A stretch of 64,000 bases of DNA from Sphagnum compactum (GCA_965153455.1 OZ234496.1:18530304-18594303), one strand, 5' to 3'; counted from the first letter of the stretch, positions 19,761 to 32,415 are shown. A program made the numbers and translations. Notes: generated by a model from the letters alone, not told the origin.

Positions 19761-21840
19761 GTTAAAGCTTAGTACTAGGATATAAATATGTTATTGATTG
19801 GGACATTAGATGATTCAAGGAAGGTTGTAATTTGGTTGAACAAAGGCTTGTAGCTAGGTGACTAATGATGGGGCTCACATTGCACTTAGCCTATTAATGT
19901 CATCATGTTTGGAATCAAATTCCTTTCATGGATTACCTTGCTTCATTATGCCTTATTTGATCATAGATTTGACTATCAAATGTAAGATCTTAACCTTAAA
20001 TAAGGGGGCAATTTGTGTGCATGTTTTCATGTAGGTGATTTTGTTAGTTTCAATAGTGTTGGTTGATGATCTTGTAATGCACAATAGTTGTTAGGTATTG
20101 ATTGTAGGACATTAATTTCCTATAGTTTTTTATTTGTGGTTGGAACCCAATTAAAATGTGAATAAAGGTTTTTTTTTTTGGTGTGTTTAAGGGGTTTATC
20201 CCCTTGGTGTGGCTTTAAAGTCTCATCTTTTGTGTTTTGAGATTCCATAGCACACAAGAGATACAAGTGATTGTTTGGTGTGTTTTTGAACTTAGATTCT
20301 TGTGGTTTGCAAACGATTTTTCTTGGGATGTGTGTGCATGTTTTTTCGTGTGTGATTTTGTTAGTTTTGATAGTGTTGGGCTTTAATCTTGTAGCACATG
20401 AAAACTTTCTTATGATAATATTTTTTTGAAGGAAAAATAACCCTAAGACACAAATGTATAGCTGACTATTTCAACCACACATTTTTCACAATTTGAGTGG
20501 CATATAATTTGTGACAATTAAAAGTTCAAGATCTTGCACAAACTTTTTTTTGTTGCACATCATATTTTTTAAAGGATCTTTTGCAAACTAACATTGAGCA
20601 AGCATGTCCATATAAACACATTTGTTTGACATTGGGATTTTTTGAACATGTATGTACCATTTTGGTATAAATTGTCCACCATATGCAACAATTTCATATA
20701 TGCATACCTGAACATACATAACAATTGTCTTAACCTAGGTATGACTAGGAGTTGTTCCCAAGAGAAACTCTAGGTATGAACATGTCCAATGATAATTTAA
20801 ATGGACCTTGGTAAAGAAACATGATATTTCTTGGGTATGACCAAATCCTAACCATGAGAGTAGGGTTTTGACCTATTAGGTACATACTAGGCTTTATTTC
20901 CAGCTGAACCTTATATAGCATATCAACATTGATGGACAAACAAGTGTTGAGTGGTTATTTACTTTCTGAAGAAATATTAGTTTTGGTTTAAAAATTTATT
21001 AGAATCACTTCAATTTCAATTCTAATTTCATGTAAATGGAATTGGGGATTTAGTTCTAAATCAAATTCTTAAAAAAAAAGAATGGTTTTGGATCCAATTA
21101 TACAAGTCAAAGCCGTTTCCAATCCAATTTTTATTAACCCTTGATGCTAATCATTTTTTTTTCCTTTTCCAAAGACATGTATCTCAATTCCAATTGCCAT
21201 TCCATAGAACTGGCAACCTAATTTCAGGTCAAGTGTTAAAAAATAAAATTGGTTCAATATTTTACCCTATATAATTTATATTTGAGGTTTTGCTACTTCG
21301 AGGTGGCATAACCAAACAACACAATCAACATTTAGACGATCACAATTTTTTTCTTCTAATGAATGAACGAACTTTTAATGCTTGGATAAACAAGTGGATG
21401 ATCTTTTACATCATAGTTGCAACAAAATTTAAGATATGAAGGGTTTCCATCTTTATCACACTTCAAAAGATGCAAGCATCCTTGAACATAAGTCAAACAA
21501 TACCCATGGGATTGGTTACATCAAGACTTCCAACCCCTTAGTGACCCTCCTACCAATCTCACTTTCAATCTATTACTTGCCATTTGTAGTCCAATATTGA
21601 CTTTTCTTGTTATCAACATTCCAAATCACAAATTTGGAAGTTAAAAAAAAAAATGTAGGATTTCTATTCTTTCTTTCCCCCCTTTCCTCCTTTTCAATGT
21701 TATAAAGTTTTTCCCCTAATAAAGTTAGGGCAGGATTTCATGTACCATTTTGGTGGGTAGCCATCTTATTTGGTGACTTGTGAGAGGATCAAAGCCTTTG
21801 AAAAGAGTGCACCCTTGGGGTCCTCTTTTAGTTTTGGATC
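19761..21840. other. AT-rich intergenic, degenerate repeats
   Basis: The block TGTGTGCATGTTTT...GATTTTGTTAGTTT at 20014 recurs at 20331 (about 70 bases, 317 apart). At about 20970-21240 there is a degenerate AATTCCAATT-type composition. No gene recognised. Confidence 0.5.
20014..20400 (+). repeat. Direct repeat pair, spacing 317 bp
   Basis: Copies at 20014-20085 and 20331-20400 share GTGTGCATGTTTT, GATTTTGTTAGTTT and ATAGTGTTGG. This may be the remains of an LTR duplication downstream of the gypsy relic. Confidence 0.7.
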
Positions 21841-21999
21841 TTTACTCCAAAATTGAGTAGTTGCAAATGGTGTGTGTGTGGGTTGTTGGAATGTTGAAGT
21901 TGGGCAAAGATGCAATAACATAGGTAATGAATAATGGGTCTCAAGAATTGAACTTCAAACCTATTGGAGCTAACCCAATCCTTGGATTATGACCAGTGT
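21840..21999 (-). repeat. Possible tRNA-derived SINE
   Basis: On the minus strand ATTGGGTTAGCTCCAATAGG is followed by GAAGTTCAATTCTTGAGACC, an A-box-like and B-box-like pair at tRNA spacing. The segment directly adjoins the inverted-repeat element starting near 22003. Confidence 0.35.
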
Positions 22000-22002
22000 C
22001 GT

Positions 22003-22395
22003 TGGGTTCAAACTAGTGGTTCCAGTTCCAGTTCCAGTTAGTAAGAACTGGATTCCAACTGGAACTGATTTTCAAAACTGGAATCAGAATGTGATTTTTT
22101 TCCAAAGAACTAGACCCAGAATTAGATTCTTTATTCCATTTTTTTTTGTGTGCAACCACAACTGGAACTGAAACTGAAATTCAGATACATCTTTCAATAA
22201 ATAAGAAGGATTGGAACCAGTGGTTAATCGGCGGTTAACAACTGGTTCCAGTTGGTAAAATTTTTGGAGTGGCAAACTGGGATTGGTTCCAAAAATCAGA
22301 TCCAGTTCCAGTTTGGTTTTTTCTTTTGCTAACTGGAACTGTAACCAGTGGTTCTAACCCTCCAAACTGGGTACCCCTGCCCAACACTCTTCTCT
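22003..22395. mobile_element. CCAGTT-rich inverted-repeat element, possibly a hAT MITE
   Basis: The left side reads GGGTTCAAACTAGTGGTTCC and the right side, complemented, reads GGGTTAGAACCACTGGTTAC; both continue into CAGTTCCAG. The right outer end complemented is CAGGGGTACCCAGTTTGG, like hAT termini that begin CAGGG. The interior is saturated with AACTGGAA/TTCCAGTT in both orientations. No ORF. The left outer terminus is eroded, and an 8-bp target duplication was not confirmed. Confidence 0.5.
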
Positions 22396-25300
22396 GGGTC
22401 AGCTCTCCACAGAGTTCATGTTGAAGAGTTTCTCCTGTCTTGTTGCAAATGGACATTCATTTGTTGCTGTGCAGAAAGTAGTGTAGGGAGACAGAGCCTG
22501 CAATGTGGTGGGCTGAGTTGAGTATCTTCTTAGTGGAAGAAAGTGGACGCCGTGACAATACTCAACTTGTGGTTCAAATAGTACCAAGTTTTGACTCAGA
22601 AGAGAATGAATCATTTTCTTCCTACCCTACCCTTGCAAGGATGTCGTAAAATGTCCCCTTGCTGCATTCAGAATCACGTTCCACCATTTGTCTACAAGCT
22701 CAGATTCATCAGAGCAGTTTAGAGAATTATGCTTCCTGTCACCCAATTTGGTTGGATGCATATTTCAGATCATGATGCACTTGGGCTGATAACCTCAAAG
22801 ACTGACTGACTTCAGATTGAATGTCAATTAGAGATTCAGGATATTGATGTTATAGGATCTGCAAATTGTTCCAGTATTCTTGATGTCCGAATGCTTGTTG
22901 TGTCAATGAATGCAATGAAAAAAAAGATTATCGACACAATCTTGACGTTGACCACCAATTCCTGCGCATGTTTGTAAGTTCTCGTTGATGATTGCACACA
23001 AGAAATTTGCTTGCATGCTTCACCTTGTTCAACAGAAAATTGCTGCCAGGTTAATTGCACTTGAAGAATGAGAATTGCAATGGATCACCAGTTTATGAGT
23101 GCATGCAAAATGGTGACTTGAACAAGTGATTCATGTGTGTGGGTGGATACCTGCACAAGATTTCCAAATCACTGGCATGGTGTCTCAGGCAATCACTCAG
23201 AAACAGTGGAAATTTCACATGCAAGAGTTGCAGCTGTTAAGACATGTTCAGAACAGCTATGAAACAATTGCATACGTGAACAAACAATTGCCAAGAGTAC
23301 CTTAAAATCTAGAGAATTTTTGCTCCAATGCTGGAGAGTCTGTGTGATGCTTACAGGAATGAAGGATGAAGAAGAAATGCTCCTACCACAGATAATTTCT
23401 TTGTACTGAGTTTCCCAAATTTCCTGTTCAAATTGCACATGGCATTTTTGCCTTTTGCTAATGTGTTTCTGTTGCTTGGAACACTGAGCAGCCAGCCAGT
23501 CAGCACTAGTCTTCACGAGGTGGCACAGACCCAAAGTTTCAGACTTGCTAGAAACTCTTTTTCAACTGCCAGTTTCTTTGAAATGCTCTGCAGAGTTCTG
23601 CATGGAAAACGTCAATTAGAAATTATAGCCATGATCCAAACTGACCCATCTAACTGTTTCTCCGTCAACTCAAAATCACAAACATTGGCAATGGATACTA
23701 ACCTGTGTATGGTGCTTACGCTACGAAGATGGCCTTTGTCAACAGTTTGACAACTTCTAGTGTCAGAGATACTGTAAAAATTGTGTCATAAATGATGAGT
23801 TTCAACAACTTTTGTTTTGCATTCAATCCCTTCACTATCTTCAATCAGCAGTATAAAAAAATTGACATGACAGGGAGGGTGCACTAATACAAACATTCTA
23901 GTTTATAACCAGATCCTCAACGAGCAAATCCAGAGTTTCTGGAGTGTGTGTAGAGACAGCTGCAAACTCTTGGATCACAGATGGAGTGTTAACTCAACTC
24001 CACAGTTGCATCCATTGTAAAGCCACATGCTCACAACCCCAAAATCCTTTCAAATTTCAGCCAAATTTCATCAGTGCACAATATTGGGATTCTGATTCAT
24101 AAATAGCACTTGCTTAACTGCTTCTGGTTTGCAATCTCAGACAGAAAGATTGTCAATGTAAATTCATGGCACAGGTACTTGGCACCCATTGTCGACAACT
24201 GATATATGGCGATTGAAATTCAGGAACAATTTTACATGTGGCCAGAAGCTTTTGATTGCCATACTCACAATTGAATATACTCTACGGGAACGAGAATTTT
24301 AACATTAGAAACCCTAGACCTAAAAACTATTGAATAGCTTAGAAAATAGATCTGTTCACGATACTGATGTGAAGATCTGATAAAGACTTGGATGGACTGC
24401 TTTAAGGAAAATATGCAACCTAGAGTGCAGTGGTGTTTGATTGCAATCATCTTTAGTTCCTTCGAAACATGCAAATGATCACATGATCAACATCTACTTC
24501 TTGGTTCCACCATCGCTAAAAGGTGAGCAAAAGCTCAAGAATTTGGTAGAGTTTAATGGGAAACTTGATGACGAAGAGAAAGGACCATGAGACTAATATG
24601 TGGGCAAAAGGATTGATTCTGTTGCAACTGTAGATACCCATATTGTGATATGGGTGTTGACAGTCATAGCAACCACTCAGCCATTCAGATCGCTGTTTAG
24701 CACAATGATTTACAAACTGATTAATACCTCCATTTTGGTTTGTTGATCTCTCACAAAGTTGAAGTTCAATCTTGGTGGGTGTGCCCAGAAAAGGGTGTTC
24801 TGCACTCACAAGTGGGGCCCTAAACCCTAAAACCCTGGCCTACAACTTCTGCTCAGCAAGGTAGCACATTGATGTTTATGTGCTGGTAACATAATGTGAA
24901 AGTTGGAGTTTCATGATGCTTGAAAAAAGGATAGCAAACAGGTGTAGGTTTAATGCAATCATAACCATATCCTCACTAAACCCATCTGTGTATTGCATGT
25001 TATGGTTCTGGGGATTGATGTTGTCATTTTTGACCTTCTTTGTCTCTTTTTCAATGATGGAGATCATGCAAGATCTGAACCAAGTAGTGAAACTACACTT
25101 GCCCTTTTGAACAATACAAGGAGTGTTTTTGAGCTAATCTCCTGGCTTCAGCTCCCCAATATTTCAAGGTAGCAAATTTAGTATGCTGCATGATGGATAT
25201 GTACTGAAGCTTGTCATTGGGTTTCCATGAAAAATCTACCTCTTTCTCTCAGCCAGAAAGTCTTCAGAGTTTTGCACACCAAAGAGGAAAAAAAAACCCC

Positions 25301-25980
25301 AATGCCCAAATCGCTTAATCACTGTAGATGCTGTGGTTAACCAGCTGCCTTCCTTTGAGGCAAATGCACATCAATCTTCAAATGTCTCTACCATCATCAA
25401 CTCATCCATGGCTGGAAGGATGTATAGTTCTGTATCATCAGCAACTGTGAGTGCTTGTAGCAGCGAGTGAGGAAATTTCCTTTGATTGACAGGCTGCTGC
25501 AAATGTGTTGTGGGTTTCTTGTTTTCTTCATCTGCACTCTGTCTTTTGTTTCTGACGTTGTTAATTGGATTCCTGCTTTGATTGATGAGAGGACCACCAC
25601 CACCACAACCAGTGTTGTCAGGCAAACAGAGAGTTCAATAAGTGAAGTTGGGCAGTGAACCTTTTTGCCCTGCAACATGACAGTAAGAGATATAATCAGA
25701 TCTTTTTTTTGGTCCTCCTGCGAAAATCAATCAAAGCAAAGCCCAATAATCTTACAAACTCTTTTTTCTTCTTTCTTTCACCACCCATTGTGTTATGGTC
25801 TCTGCATGATTTCTTTGTCTTTTCTTCCTCACTGGCTTTGCTCATTCAGACCCCATCCATGTAAAAGAAACATCAACTTCTGAACACTCAAGTGTGGAAG
25901 TAACCCAAGCTACATCACCTCACCACATTCAGATTGCAAAAAATTTGGCTGGCCAGACTGAACCAGCAGCAGCCAGCCAG
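22396..25980. other. Intergenic, moderate GC, no gene recognised
   Basis: Reading frames of 60-113 codons occur on both strands (for example 23193-23534 minus, 23433-23750 plus) but overlap and show no domain or shared exon structure. A telomere-like string is at 24818. The moderate GC and lack of TE motifs make a non-coding transcript possible. Confidence 0.4.
24818..24835 (-). repeat. Interstitial telomere-type motif
   Basis: CCCTAAACCCTAAAACCC, plant telomere units on the complementary strand. Confidence 0.7.
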
Positions 25981-25984
25981 CAGC

Positions 25985-26165
25985 CCCACCATGATGGATG
26001 GATGGTGAGTGGGTTTCAGTTCCCTAGCTAACCACTGTGGTTAGCTTAGGTGCTATTTTCCCTAACAACCCACTAGCCATTACCTATGTACTAACCATCT
26101 ACATGGATCTACTTACCTAAACAGCCACCTATTTGCTTACCTACTTATTTACCAACCAGACCTAT
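25985..26165 (+). repeat. Dispersed CCTA/ACCTA-rich repeat, copy A
   Basis: It follows GGATGGATGG and contains TTCCCTAGCTA, then a run of short ACCTA, ACTAACC and CCTACTT words. A related copy with the same order of landmarks is at 33147-33310. The near-perfect palindrome GCTAACCACTGTGGTTAGC lies inside at 26027-26045. Confidence 0.55.
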
Positions 26166-27641
26166 TGTTTGCAGGCTAGGTTACCAGGCCATGGCGAATT
26201 GACCCCCATATTGGGATCATGGTAAAAACCCCAAAAAAAAACCCATTTAAATTGCTTATAAATATTCTAAATATTTATAAAAATAATTTCGGCAGACTAA
26301 ATCAGGGTCCCTGAGTCCCACAAATCTATAATTTTTGGTTGAAATCTGTGAAGCTCAAATTACTAGATAAGGTTCCACTTTAGGGTGGATTCTAGGTCCT
26401 AGCAGGTCCCTGGGCAAGGCCCTTAGGGTGAGCCTAAGGGCATTGTCCAGAGGGATAGTTGGGCCCTAAATCTGCCCGCCCTCGGTGGCCCCTTAATCTT
26501 GTGGTAAAGGCAAGGAACTCTTTCTTGGCAAACTCTGTGGGGGAACTCTTGGGAACACTACAGAATTGAGCAGCTGTTCCCCAATCACACCTCTCAGTTG
26601 AGAGGCCTATTCAGGAAAGGCTATCATCAAAGGGGTTCTTAAATGTTAGGAGCAATCGATTAGGGTTTTATATTTAATGAAACGTGTCTCACAATTGGGG
26701 AATTCAGGTCAATTTTGCAGTTGTATTTCTACTTACTTTCACAAATTTTGTAACAGCTACCCAGATTAAATTGTTTTGACATTCATCAGAGGTTTTTTTT
26801 CTAAGAAGGAAGTTGCATAATAAAATATATTGGGACTAGTTATGTTCAACACATTTTGGGATTGGTTATGTTAGTGAAGCTTATTGATTAAACACATCTA
26901 TAGATCCTTATCTTGACAAATCATTTATGCATGACCAATATTCAATGAAACACAACACACATCACATGCTATATGATTTTATAGCATATGAAGTCTATAT
27001 ATGTACAACAACAACAATATTTGGAAAAGAACTCATACAATGAAAACACAAACACTAATTACTAAATTTTCTTAAATAGCCAACAGAGAAATTATTCAAT
27101 TTAAACAAAACAAAACAACCTTCACCAGCATCAAAATATCGAAGGACATTTTGCAATTATGATGATTCTAAGTCATCAATTCACCAAATCTAATTCACAA
27201 CTGCCTAAATATACAATCAACAAAATAGCAGCTAGACTGAAAGCCAGTAGTAATGCCGACAACAGTAACAACACAATAGTGTCCAAAGTCTCATCACTAT
27301 AACAGCAAATACAGCTTCTAATGTTTGGCTAAATAGTATAGTACAATCTTCAACCACAACTCACAACACAGTTTTTGGATTCGAAAATATCATATTTAAG
27401 TCAAGAGTTCACTCACCCTGCACAGGACTCATCTAATAACATCATGTATTCACAGCAAAGAAACCTGAATCAAGTGTGTAGTGAGTGACTACTGCACCTC
27501 AGATACCCATATTACAGTAGGATATCTGTCTACAATCTTTCTTACATTCTCGTTCATCGGATACACCTAATTATCAGAAGTCCTGCAACATGCAGGGCGA
27601 AAAAACTATCTTCGAACATGACAGGACACCTAACAGCTTTC
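26166..27641. other. Intergenic, 3' flank of the six-TM gene
   Basis: Two hairpin-forming sequences: TTATAAATATT/AAATATTTATAA at 26256-26280, and GCCCTTAGG/CCTAAGGGC with a five-base loop at 26419-26441. The part nearest 27642 is probably the 3' UTR of the minus-strand gene. No other gene recognised. Confidence 0.5.
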
Positions 27642-28658
27642 TTACACCTCTTCTAGCTCAGCTTCTAAAGCTTCCAAGGATACACGTCCCTTGAGAGGCA
27701 TGTAGTCTCCCAAGTAACCATCCAAATACTCAGAGAGAGCACCCCTATCTATGGTCTCGTAGTGAGTTGACTTACACACAAAGTACAACACACTTTGCAT
27801 GAGGATGGCAAACAAAGTGATCGCCATAAACAACAACAAAAGGGTAAACCCAACGAAAGCCCTAATAGGCATGTTCTGTATATGGTGCCTATGACTCACC
27901 ACATTTCTTGCGAATGAGATTAAAACAACAAATACGCAAAAGATGTAGATGAGGAAAAGACCATAACCTACAAGCTTCTTTCCCTTAATCAGGCTGACGC
28001 TTTTCTTCATTGCCTCCAACCCATAGCTCTCCTCTAGAACAGTAATGACACTCGCAAGATGCCACACCAGATTGAGGTACACCAACATCCCAAAGAAAGC
28101 TATGAGCACAGGGATACCCAAGAACTCCATTCGTAACCCTATTGTTCGTTGTAGAAAATGCAGGAAAGTTAACACAAACAGGAAGCTAAAATGGTAGACA
28201 AAGATCACCAAATGAGCCCATAGGAAGGTGACCACCAAGCGCTTCCATACTGTGGGTACGACACTGAGAACCTTGCTGTATGATAATCCTTTCCCTGTGT
28301 AAATGCTCGCAACACTGTATACAATGGCTGCTGTCGATAGCAGAGAGAAAGCCATGGCAAACACAAAGTACAGTATTGTGAGGAGTGCCAATCCAATCAG
28401 CTCCATGTCCAGGATTCTCTGTGTTTGTGCAGCAGCGGGAGTGCCTGCTTCTAACTCTTCTCGCATCTCATTGATAAAGATCTTATGATGCAGTGGTGCT
28501 GAAATCAGATGGTGTCCAAATATAACAATTCCCAATGGCAGGACAAGAGTGCATCCAAGCGATATGAACAACCTCATGTAAGAGTGAAGGATCTTGGAGG
28601 CCTCCTTGAGAACCCCTACCACTCCTAGAAACCGCATCTCCTCTGGATCACTGTCCAT
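27642..28658 (-). CDS. Plant six-TM membrane protein, uncharacterised family
   Basis: An uninterrupted 338-codon ORF starts MDSDPEEMRFLGVVGVLKEA and ends LEAELEEV before TAA. Six hydrophobic segments lie at about residues 29-52, 86-118, 140-168, 178-206, 228-250 and 266-295. Between the fourth and fifth is the segment WHLASVITVLEESYGLEAMKKS followed by LIKGKK. This layout, an N-terminal L-x-E-A-x-K segment and an acidic C-terminus match the plant-only family that includes At4g19950 and At5g44860, sometimes mislabelled as polyadenylate-binding-protein-binding. It is probably an endomembrane or plasma-membrane protein; its biochemical role is unknown. The coding sequence has no intron or break. 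The start fits the first in-frame ATG after a probable leader intron. Confidence 0.88.
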   Translation of the reverse strand: MDSDPEEMRFLGVVGVLKEASKILHSYMRLFISLGCTLVLPLGIVIFGHHLISAPLHHKIFINEMREELEAGTPAAAQTQRILDMELIGLALLTILYFVFAMAFSLLSTAAIVYSVASIYTGKGLSYSKVLSVVPTVWKRLVVTFLWAHLVIFVYHFSFLFVLTFLHFLQRTIGLRMEFLGIPVLIAFFGMLVYLNLVWHLASVITVLEESYGLEAMKKSVSLIKGKKLVGYGLFLIYIFCVFVVLISFARNVVSHRHHIQNMPIRAFVGFTLLLLFMAITLFAILMQSVLYFVCKSTHYETIDRGALSEYLDGYLGDYMPLKGRVSLEALEAELEEV

Positions 28659-30095
28659 CCTGTTCTCTCTTGAGCTTCAAAACCTGTTGACTACAACACA
28701 CCGTCAGCTCCAACTCCCAAGTGCAATACAGCAGCAGCTTCAGGTCTGTATCCCTCCTTCAAAATGCTCCAGGTAACAACCAATCTTCAGTCCCTGTATG
28801 GGTCAAAAAAACGTCAGTGGTAGAACAAAGGAGATCATTCCAGATCCATGCTATAATAGTCTATCAGACATCTATAACGGCAAACATCAGCTTTGGAAAC
28901 CACAGAAGCCACTGGAGCAGAATAAGCAAAAGACCAGAGAAGAGGAATCTCAACCGTTTCCTCTGAAGAGATGCCAGCACAGAACATAACCACATATCTA
29001 TCGGAAATGCGAAAACCACAGACTAGATGAGATCGGAAGAAAGGAGAAGAGCTCTTGTTCCTCAAACCTAAAGCCCACCTGCACACGTAGTAAAAACCAA
29101 ATTCCCGAAGCACACGCGAGGAAGGGGAACAACCAAGACACAAACACAGGAGAGAATCCGAAAGATTACACTGCAGGGAAGTCGGTCATAAACTCGGAGC
29201 CGGCAAACCAAAAAAAAACTGCAACTGAAGACTAGAGAACAAAGTCCGAACAAGAGACGAGAAGCTGAATATGTGCGCCAGAATTACAAGCCTTAGAAAA
29301 AGACGACGAGAAATACTAGAAGCACAAGAAAACACAAATCAGAGCATATTGCACCGACACTAGTAGCTCAACACGAAGAAAAGGAAACAGAGTTCAAAAA
29401 ATATTCACGAACTATGCTCGGAACGAACCCTGGACATGAACGTGAGGACGGAATCAAAGAGGAAACCACAAAGCATATAGCAACACGCCAAATCACAAAC
29501 CTGTGAACTCAAACATGACGCAGAGAACAGGATCCTAGCTCCAAAACAAGAAGAAGGAGAAGAAGGCGGAGGAGAAAGCCAAAGCGGAAAAGAGACCTTC
29601 CACTGCAAGCTGAAAAGAGCAGTCCAGGGATGAGCGCCAGCCAGTATTGTTCAACAATGGCCGAGATGAGACAATAGTACTACACAAACGAGGAGTCCAG
29701 ATCCCCAACCCGATAACAAGCTTGGAAAACGTACAGAGCAAGCAAGCTTACCTGAAAACCACAAGCCAAAGCTCGTTCGAGATCACCGCCGAAATGGAAA
29801 AAAAAAAGAAAAAAGAATAATCAGAGGGATAAGAAAAACTCCCGAGCTTGCACTTCACACTCACCCTAAAAGTTGAACTCGCTTCAAAATCAGTGCGATG
29901 TTCAAACTCTCCGCGTCCGAGCTTTCCGCAACAACAGCGGCAGCAGCGTCCAAAAAAGGGGCACGGAATCGAGAGCGCGAAGTTCCGACTCGCGGTTTGT
30001 TATTCTTCGCTGCGCCTGCTCCTGTTGACGACCGGTGCTCTTGTCACCGACGGCCACGATGTGATTTTGTCTTCATTCGACGTCCTAGATTTCGT
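28659..30095 (-). other. 5' UTR with probable intron of the six-TM gene
   Basis: On the minus strand a strong donor CAG|GTAAGC lies at 29752/29751 and an acceptor TTTTTTTGACCCATACAG ends at 28794, giving a leader intron of about 958 bases. A second possible donor, GTGAGTG, is at 29864. Exon 1 would run from about 30090 to 29752 and is GC-rich, typical of a plant 5' leader. Frames seen on the plus strand here are taken as chance. Confidence 0.55.
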
Positions 30096-30115
30096 CTCTC
30101 TCGCTCCATTTTGCT

Positions 30116-30124
30116 CTATTTATA
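30116..30124 (-). promoter_or_regulatory. TATA box of the six-TM gene
   Basis: TATAAATAG on the minus strand in a GC-rich context, which would place the start of transcription near 30090, upstream of the candidate leader exon. Confidence 0.6.
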
Positions 30125-31084
30125 ACCCCGCGCCATCCTCGTTGCCCACTCTCATTCGGCGAGATAGTGGCGACGGTCAGATTGTAATCTGATGTCACTT
30201 CCAACGGCTCAGATCCGAACTAAGAGAATACCGAAAAGAGAAGGTCCCCTTTGGTTCCTTTTTCTTTGTCTTACTTACCACCTGCTCTAAAATTACGTCA
30301 CGTTCAACGGTCACGATTCGGTTAGACCTCAGGTGGACGGCTACGATCAGGCTTGGGTTGGGTCTCTTGGTTTTCCCCCCTGACAGCGTCACACTTTCTG
30401 GGCGCTTTCGTCATCCAGATAACCCAACTGGATCTCGCCACGTCGCCTGTTGTTCCCTGTTTCCTTGCGCCTTCGTTGGATGACACCCCAAGAACCTTCC
30501 AGGAAAGAGATGTCTGTCCACTGGTACAAAGGTTTAGCCAATCGGTGCCTATAAAAAAAAGCTCACCAAGCAAGCAATGTTTTCTTTTTGGCGAAATTCC
30601 GCTAAATGGCGATTTTTTCTCAAATTGGCAAAATTTAGTCTTACTTAAATTTTTGGTCGCCAAAATCTCGAAACAAAACCCTTCAATTTTTCAAAATCGC
30701 CAGATTCTGTTCTAAGTTCCAGCAGGTAGCCTTTTTAAAATAACTTCATTTTTAAAAATTTGAATTTCTCTTTTTGGAGAAATTTCATCAGGAAAAAAAG
30801 GTTAATTCAAATAACCAATGCCCTCTTGCCAGTGACCTAGTCCACAACCATCCGTAGTGAGAATTGAGATGTCCTCTTTTCATCCACACACATTTTCATC
30901 ATCCATGAAGGGTTACGGAATCATTGGGCCAAAGATAGCCAAGGGTGGGTGAAAACCTTGCGCTAACATGTTATGACCCCAGTTGTGGATGAACCACAAT
31001 TGAGTTATATTATCAAGGTGGAATGCCCACCATACCCCGGTAGGGATCACCATACCGAAGAAGGGCCCCACCTTGTTTGCTTCT
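30125..31084. other. Upstream flank of the six-TM gene, then repeat DNA
   Basis: The first 350 bases contain ACGTCA and CCACGTCG motifs that could be bZIP sites. From about 30575 the DNA becomes a dispersed repeat (listed separately), followed by AT-rich sequence without recognised features. Confidence 0.4.
30575..30731 (-). repeat. Dispersed repeat, copy related to 51295-51450
   Basis: The minus strand starts GGCTACCTGCTGGAACTTA and continues with TCTGGCGATTTTGAAAAATT. The plus strand at 51295 reads GGCTACTTACTGGAACTTAT and then TTTGGTGATTTGAA. Both end in an ATTTGGCGA or AATTTCGCC type string. The copies are diverged, with more CG-to-TG changes in the distal copy. Confidence 0.6.
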
Positions 31085-31312
31085 GAGGACGTTAAATCAG
31101 AAATGGGTCCTTATTGCAGACAGTACAAAGAGTACCTACCATCTGCTTCTTTTTTCTTTTTTTTTCTTGCCTACCCTTGGCCCAATCCATCTTTTCAAGA
31201 AAAAAAAAGATGATGCCCAGACAAAAAAATTGGGTCTTGTCATGCACGGTTTTGGCCATGCATGAACAAGACACAAAATTAAGAAGGACCCGTAGCCTGA
31301 TTTAACATCCTC
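31085..31312. mobile_element. MITE with GAGGAYGTTAAATCAG terminal inverted repeats
   Basis: Left end GAGGACGTTAAATCAG; right end complemented GAGGATGTTAAATCAG, followed in both by a GGGTCCTT string. Total length 228 bases, no ORF of its own. TTGCT occurs on both sides two or three bases beyond the repeats and may be a target duplication. Superfamily not certain. Confidence 0.75.
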
Positions 31313-31667
31313 TCCTTGCTACACTTGCTGCCCGGGGGCTAAGAATGCCCCCCCCACCCCCATTTTTTTTTTTCGGGTGGCTGATTCCACATATCCAAAA
31401 GCCCTGACCCATGAAAAGTACACTAATTCAGGCGGGCAGTACAAGCAGTAAGGGAAAAATTCCGAATTTAACAGGGATTTTTTCATGCTTTCTCATCCTG
31501 TAGTGCCAGATCTCCCCAGTTCTTCATTGGGGTTTTGTGGTTCTTCATCCACTAGCGGACATGGGCACGAGCTTTATGCTTGAGTGGAAACATGAGACTC
31601 GCCTTGGCTCCTGCGGTGCATGCACGGGTCCCTTAATCCGTAGGGCCTTACCCTACACTTAGGGTCC

Positions 31668-31692
31668 AAAAGAAAGAAAGAAAGAAAGAAAA
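31668..31692 (+). repeat. (AAAG)n microsatellite
   Basis: Six AAAG units. The preceding ~100 bases (GAGACTCGCCTTGGCTCC and CCTTACCCTACACTTAGGG) look like the body of a non-LTR or SINE element whose tail this could be. Confidence 0.8.
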
Positions 31693-32080
31693 CATGTGTT
31701 TCTTGTATGATTCTGGTCAGACCTGGAAAGTTGATGACCGAGTTCTGGGACGTTGAAAAGTATGGCACAATTGATGGCAGTCGGGAAAGTTGCGGAAAAT
31801 TACTTACTGACAACAAACGCTCTCGGTTGGATAAATGGTGGATCCTCACTCGGCCTATTATTATTATTATTGTTGTTGTTGGGTTTTTGCAATGGTTTCA
31901 AAACATCTTATGGACGGAACTTGTGATATCAAACTAGGTAACCACCCAGAAGAAAACATACAAATAGAAGGAAAATTGAAGCGAAAATTGGAGCTACGGA
32001 CAAACATACAAAACCTAGGAAGGAAAATTAGAGCATTCGGTAGCAACCACTTGGAATCCTCCAAGAAATTGTTAAGTAAT

Positions 32081-32196
32081 TAGATACGGATGTGAGAAGC
32101 ATGTGACAAAAGGATTTCGCATTCAACTTTAGAGTATTGAGACAAGGACATGGGAAGCATGTGACAAAAGGATTTCCTATTCGACTTCAATCCTGA
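32081..32196 (+). repeat. 58-bp tandem duplication
   Basis: GAAGCATGTGACAAAAGGAT starts at 32096 and 32154, with the preceding TTGAGACAAGGACATG / TTAGATACGGATGTG also related. Confidence 0.85.
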
Positions 32197-32415
32197 CCAA
32201 AAGCACACAAAAAAGGACCTTTTATCCACAAAACTGCCAAATTCCAACATTCATGTACATTAATTGTTATTTTGTCTTGGGTGGTATAATTTGACATTGT
32301 GAACTTGAAAATAATTTATATGAGTCATAAATGTGGAGGCGGAATGTTTTGGACTCGTGATTCTACTTGGTAGTTTAAAACTACCTACGAGCAAGTGAAA
32401 ATCCAATGAAGCCAA

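Noticed and set aside
29848-30192. Plus-strand 114-codon ORF as a divergent gene
   Set aside because: It lies across the leader and TATA box of the minus-strand six-TM gene and has random-looking composition.
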